NCBI GenBank assembly: GCA_963565915.1
Contig: OY751487.1
Span: 3,472,001 to 3,536,000, forward strand
DNA length: 64,000 nucleotides
Direction: 5' to 3'
DNA from: Entoloma clypeatum
Lineage: Eukaryota; Basidiomycota; Agaricomycetes; Agaricales; Entolomataceae
Position 1 is the first letter of the stretch; each line of letters starts with the position of its first letter. Position numbers and translations under genes: made by a program. Below are positions 59,382-64,000 of this stretch, one piece after another. Under the pieces are notes generated by a model. That model did not search any database. It was not told the DNA's origin and saw only the letters and a list, made by a program, of their open reading frames with translations.

Positions 59382-60516
59382 GTTTATGGTATAACCACGG
59401 ACGCATGACTTGTTTATGTATTGTTTGTACAATGGTCCGTGTGCATATTGGATTAGTATAAATACCCATGTATTTAGTACGATGAATCCTAACTTCTTGA
59501 ACACCCCAGTTCTTTGAGTTAACTAACAAGCTAGTACAGCTTCTAGAATTCCTTTAGTTACTCTTAACCAGGTTAGTTGAGCTTCCTTCATGCCTTCGTA
59601 CCGTTACATCTTGAGCGCCCTTTGGGCTGCCTATGTCGGTTACATCATTAGGTTATGGGCCCCGGCCCTAGCGCCGCATGCTCTGAGTATCTTAGCTTTT
59701 GCGCTATTATTGGCAGCATCCGCTTTGTATGCTAGCCTGGAGACTGGTTTCCTCAGTATCGAATACATCGAGCTCGATGGTTCCCTTAATGGTGAACCTC
59801 GAAGTATTCGAGGTATTGAATGCACCTTTCAGTGGGTCATTCTTGATCGATTACTTGAGAGAATCCCTGTTACATTGATCGCATCACGAGAGCAAGTCCA
59901 TATGGTGCCAACGGCACAGGGTTCAGTCCCTGCAGGTCATGATGACAATGGATGCATCGTTGCACGTTGCGGGGTGTGTCGACAACTTGTTGTTGACAGT
60001 CAGCATTGCCCAAGGCATTGCATAGACAACACCACCTTTGACTACTCGTGTGCTACGTGTGATGTAGGAACAGCCAGGACTTGAGTTCTAAACCGCAGAC
60101 GGCGTAATCGCCGTACTGAGGTACCTGTTGCGGTACCTACCCAAGATGGAGATCCCACGGATCCTCCGCCCGTGTATGTTGATGATGGGACCATCCCTGA
60201 AGCACACGGGGCACCTCCTCTTTCGCCTCCGATCCGACAAGTTCGGTTGCCAGATAATGACTCCTTAATTGAAGCCGCGAACAGAGCGAATGAAGTTATG
60301 CTCCCTGTTCAGGGAGGATCTTGCACCTGTGGGCAACACAGCACTCAGGGCGCACATGACGATTGGGTAGAATTAGTGATGGCATTTCATATGCTACCAC
60401 TAGACCAAACAGGGAACGAAGAATGATGATCGACAAGGCAGCTCGTCTATTTATTTTCTGATGCGCTTTTTCAATATTTCATATGCTGATTCTATTTTAT
60501 GTTTCCCAGCATCATC
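59377..60516 (+). repeat. Copia 5' LTR and leader region (border uncertain)
   Basis: The sequence changes from gypsy pol to TGTGAGTTTATGG at 59377. A TATAAATA box lies near 59457. A possible LTR end is CTTCCTTCA at 59590. The leader before gag at 60517 includes an unrecognised ORF (59590-60426). I found no primer-binding site. The second LTR is beyond the window. Confidence 0.4.
59590..60426 (+). pseudogene. Unrecognised leader ORF: membrane segments plus Cys motifs, one in-frame TGA
   Basis: I do not recognise this ORF. It starts MPSYRYILSALWAAY, with two hydrophobic stretches in residues about 6-50 (YILSALWAAYVGYIIRLW and LSILAFALLLAASALYA). Cys/His groups follow: CGVC, CPRHC and CATC, later CTCGQH. 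An in-frame TGA at 60082-60084 splits it. The same frame continues VLNRRRRNRRTEVPVAVP through a Pro/Asp-rich part to LDQTGNEE at 60426, 279 codons in all. It sits between the presumed copia LTR and gag on the same strand. It might be a captured gene, an accessory retroelement protein, or part of another insertion. Confidence 0.45.
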
Positions 60517-61845
60517 ATGTCTTCAAACTCGAAACTCGACCTCGCTTCCTCCGTTCCCAAACTCACCACCACAAACTTCTCCATCTATCAGGAGAAAATG
60601 AGCGCCTACCTCAAGGCTGCTAAAGTGTGGAGGATCGTCACCGGCGACAAAAAGATTCCGGTTGACCCTAAAGAGACAGATTTCCAAGATAAGTTAAACA
60701 CTTGGCATGAGCAGGACGATCAGGCCCAAGGCCTAATTCAGATGTCCATTTCGGACTCTCTCGTCCATCACATCAAGGGAGCTAAAACCTCCAAGGAGAT
60801 GTGGGACCTGATCGCTGTCAAACTGTCCACGGTCGGCCCGTCCACCGTCTTTGCTGATTTTCAGCAACTCCTCCGCACCTCTCTTTCTCCCGCCGATCCT
60901 TTATCTGGCATCGATAAGATGCAGACCCTTTTTCAACGACTCAAGCACAACCACATAGACATCCCCAAGTTCGTCCGGATCATGATGATCCTGAATGGAC
61001 TGCCTCAAGGCTATGATGGTCTAGTACACAGCATCCTTTTTGATGCGGTACACTATGTGGCACCTAGCGGAGATCAATCCGCTGTACTCAAGATCGAGAA
61101 GGTAATCGAGCAAGTACGCTCGGAATACTTCCGTAAAAACCCGCACGCTCCACAGTCCCAAGGAAGCGCTCACGCGAACAAAATCTCTGCGGTAAAACGC
61201 GCTCGTCCTAACCCTCCGAAGTACCAGCCTCGCACTGGACCCTCTCAGGGATCTTCGGAAGGACCGGCTGCTAACCAGCAGCATTCACATCAGCACTCCA
61301 AGCCCTGGAAAGGCAAGGGACGTGGAACTTCTGCCGGGAAAACCAAGGGCAAAGGACCCTGGAAAGGTAAAGAGAAGGCGCATTTTGCCTCCTCTGCCAT
61401 GGATAGCGCCCCTGATGGGCAGCTCCCAATCCAGACCTTGCCCAACACGGTCATTTACGAAAGTGGGTCTATCTTCACTCCGCACCCCTCATCATCCACC
61501 GATTGGAGGATTAGGAACAACCAATCGCTTGCGATCGGTAATATTCCTGGCCCAGGCCCTTTCACGGACCTGGATGGAGCGCGCACACTGGCTAACAGCA
61601 TTGGTGTCCCTCCAACAGCTCAGAATCTAACTCGCCTCGTCGAGGTTCCTGCGCTTCAACATAATGAAGCTGCAACGTCAAGGCCGCTCTCAGCGCCTCC
61701 GACAATGGACCCCCGGAATCACCGCATTCCGGTTTTCGAAGAAACGCCGAGTAGAATCAGCTGGGCCGATGAGATGGAGACAGAAGACATAGCCCCCACC
61801 ATAAGGGGCTATTACGATGAAGGATACATCAACGACTATATGTAG
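60517..61845 (+). CDS. Copia gag (UBN2-type)
   Basis: Capsid protein of the copia element. It starts MSSNSKLDLASSVPKLTTTNF at 60517; an in-frame ATG at 60499 gives six more residues. The UBN2/retrotran-gag pattern is clear: NFSIYQEKMSAYLKAAKVW, KEMWDLIAVKL and MMILNGLPQGYDGLVHSIL. The second half is basic and Gly/Lys-rich (WKGKGRGTSAGKTKGKGPWKG), which may bind RNA in place of a zinc knuckle, which I do not find. The frame ends INDYM at a TAG (61843-61845) with pol continuing directly in the same frame. Length is about 442 residues. Confidence 0.85.
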   Translation: MSSNSKLDLASSVPKLTTTNFSIYQEKMSAYLKAAKVWRIVTGDKKIPVDPKETDFQDKLNTWHEQDDQAQGLIQMSISDSLVHHIKGAKTSKEMWDLIAVKLSTVGPSTVFADFQQLLRTSLSPADPLSGIDKMQTLFQRLKHNHIDIPKFVRIMMILNGLPQGYDGLVHSILFDAVHYVAPSGDQSAVLKIEKVIEQVRSEYFRKNPHAPQSQGSAHANKISAVKRARPNPPKYQPRTGPSQGSSEGPAANQQHSHQHSKPWKGKGRGTSAGKTKGKGPWKGKEKAHFASSAMDSAPDGQLPIQTLPNTVIYESGSIFTPHPSSSTDWRIRNNQSLAIGNIPGPGPFTDLDGARTLANSIGVPPTAQNLTRLVEVPALQHNEAATSRPLSAPPTMDPRNHRIPVFEETPSRISWADEMETEDIAPTIRGYYDEGYINDYM

Positions 61846-64000
61846 TATGAAGTTTCCCGTGGTGATGGAAACAACGACGACATGGGGTATGTTTCACATT
61901 CAAAAGCACGTACAATGCAGTTAACAAATACTTCACAGAAGCCTCTTTGGAGACGAGTGAATGGACGGCGGTCCAATGTATTTTTATCACCTGCTGTACA
62001 CGCGCTTATAGCGCAAATAAATTCTCATTATGCGAATTGTGCTGAATGTAAGAAACAGAATCAATCCAATTGGATTCTTGATTCAGGTGCATCATTGCAC
62101 TTTACTTATGATATCAATGATTTCATTGAGTATACCCCACTAAAAGATCGTCAATCTGTGCAAATTGCACAGAAAGGTCACACTATTCAGATCCTTGGAC
62201 AAGGAACGGTGTTGATTAATCACACCATCAAGAAAAACGGGAGAAAACAAAACAAAATAACTCGTCTATCACCCGTTTATTATATACCAGATTTAGACGT
62301 TCGTCTTTTATCTGTAGGCGAGATCCTTAAACAAGGAAATGAAATTAGCGGACGATTTGGTTCGATCACGCTAAAGACCAATTCAGGTCTTCCTTTGTTT
62401 ATGTGTTATCCTCATAAGGCAAATGAATCGATTTATTGGCTAAACGCCACGATCATTAAAGAGGAACAAATACACTTGGTTAGTCTTAGTGTCTCACAGT
62501 CTGTTGATTATGACACTTGGCACAAGCGATTCGGACACCCTTCACATGAAGTACTGCGACATGCTTCTAAACATGTCAAAGGTTTCAATGGAGTGGACAA
62601 ACCGTCCACTGAGCGACCCTGCAAAGGATGCGCTCTTGGAAAGATGCCTTCAAAATCTTTCCCACCATCTCAGACATGCGCTAAAGCGCCTCTTGAGCTA
62701 ATCCATTCGGATTTAAAGCAATTCAAGAAGGCGACTTATAGCAAATATAATTATTATATCAGCTTTGTTGATGACTACACATCACACGCCTGGATCTCTT
62801 TATTGAGACTAAAATCCGATGCACACTCTGCACTTCGTGATTTTAATGCCATGGTTAAAAACCAATTCAATACGACAATTAAAACTTGGCGTTTTGATGG
62901 CGGCGGTGAGTTTGTCCCTTTCCAAGCAGATATGCGTGAGATGGGAATCCAGGGTGAAGTTACTGTGCCGCACCAGCCACAACAAAACGGTCGTGCAGAA
63001 CGTTTCAACAGAACTTTAATGGATAAAGCACTTGCTATGTTGCATGATGCTTGCCTACCCGAAATATGGATTCAATTTGCGGTAGAACATGCACTTCACT
63101 TGTATAACCGAACTCCATTGAAAAGACATGGATGGCTTACTCCGTATGAGTCCCTTAAAAAGGAAAAGCCTGATGTGTCGAACCTACACGTTTTTGGATG
63201 TGGTGCTTATGTCTTTCTTCCGAAAGAAGTTCGTACTACCACTGCTAAATCCGAGCTGATGATCTTCATCGGATTTAAAACTGGAACTAAAGGTTACCGG
63301 TTTATGCGGATGTCAAACAACGTGGTCTTCATAGGTGTCACAGCAATGTTTGATGAACAGCTGTTCCCAAAATGTTCTACATTGAACAAAATACCTTCGA
63401 TAACACAATACCATGATCCAACATCAGACGATATGGGAAACGATGATGCAAATGGACATGATGGCCCGTCTGATTTACCAACCAACGATTTCCATTCGGA
63501 AGACAATGATACACATGGTCCTGGCGGTTCACATTACCCGTCTAATCCAGGAACCCATGATGACAATCATAACCTCCCTGATACAAATAGCGACCAAACT
63601 GGTCAGCTTCCCGAAGGTTCCAATCAGACTTCTGATGGAACAAACAGACAGGACACCGCTGAGAATCAGCAGTGGGTTCCCCGGACTCGCAATCCAGGGA
63701 AACGTGTGCGCACAGATGCACCAAACGATGATCATGCCTTACCAGGAGATTATCGCCCACAGACTGATCGTCCTCGTCGTACTCGGGTTATACCCCAGCG
63801 TCCTGGAAATATTTACGGGAATAGCCCGGCTGAGGCCTTGCGTCAAAATCAGCGTGATTGGAGCAGAACCGTTCAGGAGGATTCACGGCGATACGCCTAT
63901 AATCCCCGATCGGAGACCAGACCCCAGCAATCTGGTGCTGATCCATCAACTAGCTCTGCTGATCCTCAGATGTATCAGAACAATTCCAATCCGAATTCGG
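61846..64000 (+). CDS. Copia pol: protease and integrase (partial, in gag frame)
   Basis: Open without a stop from the gag TAG to the window end, over 700 codons. Protease: NWILDSGASLHFTYD (DSGAS active site) near 62080. GAG-pre-integrase: DTWHKRFGHPSHEVLRHA and CKGCALGKMPSK (HHCC zinc site). Integrase core: IHSDLKQFKKATYSKYNYY, WRFDGGGEFVPF (second Asp) and PHQPQQNGRAERFNRTL (Glu). Then HVFGCGAYVFLP and a long Asp/Pro/Asn-rich linker. The usual DNGGEF-like signature reads FDGGGEF here. No ATG follows the gag stop closely, so expression needs read-through, or the stop is a mutation. Reverse transcriptase lies beyond the edge. Confidence 0.85.

Larger units (their letters stand above)
59377..64000 (+). 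mobile_element. Ty1/copia retrotransposon inserted in the gypsy element (partial)
   Basis: Gag followed by protease and integrase before any reverse transcriptase is the copia order. The element starts within gypsy pol and runs off the right edge inside the linker after integrase. A single in-frame UAG separates gag from pol. Reverse transcriptase, RNase H and 3' LTR must lie outside. Confidence 0.8.

Noticed and set aside
55014..59590. 59377-59590 as the 3' LTR of the plus-strand gypsy element
   Set aside because: It shows no convincing similarity to the putative 5' LTR at 55014-55432 and comes before any integrase sequence, so it fits better as the start of the copia element.

Overview
This is nuclear DNA from a filamentous fungus, most likely an agaricomycete basidiomycete. 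Genes are packed tightly on both strands and are broken by many short introns of about 45-70 nt with GT(A/G)NGT donors. The products are typically fungal: alpha-1,3-glucan synthase, Ste11-type MAPKKK, fungal kinesin-1 and BimC kinesin-5. The right end carries Ty3/gypsy chromovirus, Ty1/copia and Tc1 elements of the kind common in mushroom genomes. No bacterial, organellar or CRISPR features were seen. Exons were read by eye, so gene ends are firmer than internal exon borders.

Positions 1-46,375 are a conserved housekeeping block. In order: a PUF RNA-binding protein (minus, cut by the left edge), kinesin-1 heavy chain (minus), elongation factor ELF1 (minus), kinesin-5 (plus), VPS55 (plus), TRS120 of TRAPPII (minus), DPM2 (plus), a very large C1-finger protein that I tentatively compare to UNC80 (minus), a DUF4211 nuclear protein (plus), the ATX1 copper chaperone (minus), an LAT-type amino acid permease (minus), TRM1 tRNA dimethyltransferase (plus), the STE11 MAPKKK (minus) and an alpha-1,3-glucan synthase (plus). 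Several pairs are divergent with 67-420 bp between starts and probably share promoters. By function there is a transport and secretion group (two kinesins, VPS55, TRS120, DPM2) and a signalling and cell-wall pair (STE11 beside AGS1). I infer no operon-like co-regulation beyond shared promoters.

Positions 46,376-64,000 are a transposon graveyard with no host gene that I can support. It holds a small TA-flanked MITE-like repeat, a Tc1-type element whose transposase has lysine at the catalytic glutamate position, and a broken ORF encoding a Zn2Cys6-type cluster. That ORF converges on a degraded chromovirus on the minus strand. Next come a 20-bp minisatellite, a second gypsy element on the plus strand that stops before its integrase, and a copia element inserted into it that runs off the right edge.

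The most unusual items are three. The copia element has gag and pol in one frame split by a single UAG, plus an unrecognised leader ORF with membrane segments and Cys motifs. Isolated stop codons across the retroelements look like C-to-T changes. A 5-nt micro-exon is predicted in the kinesin-1 tail.
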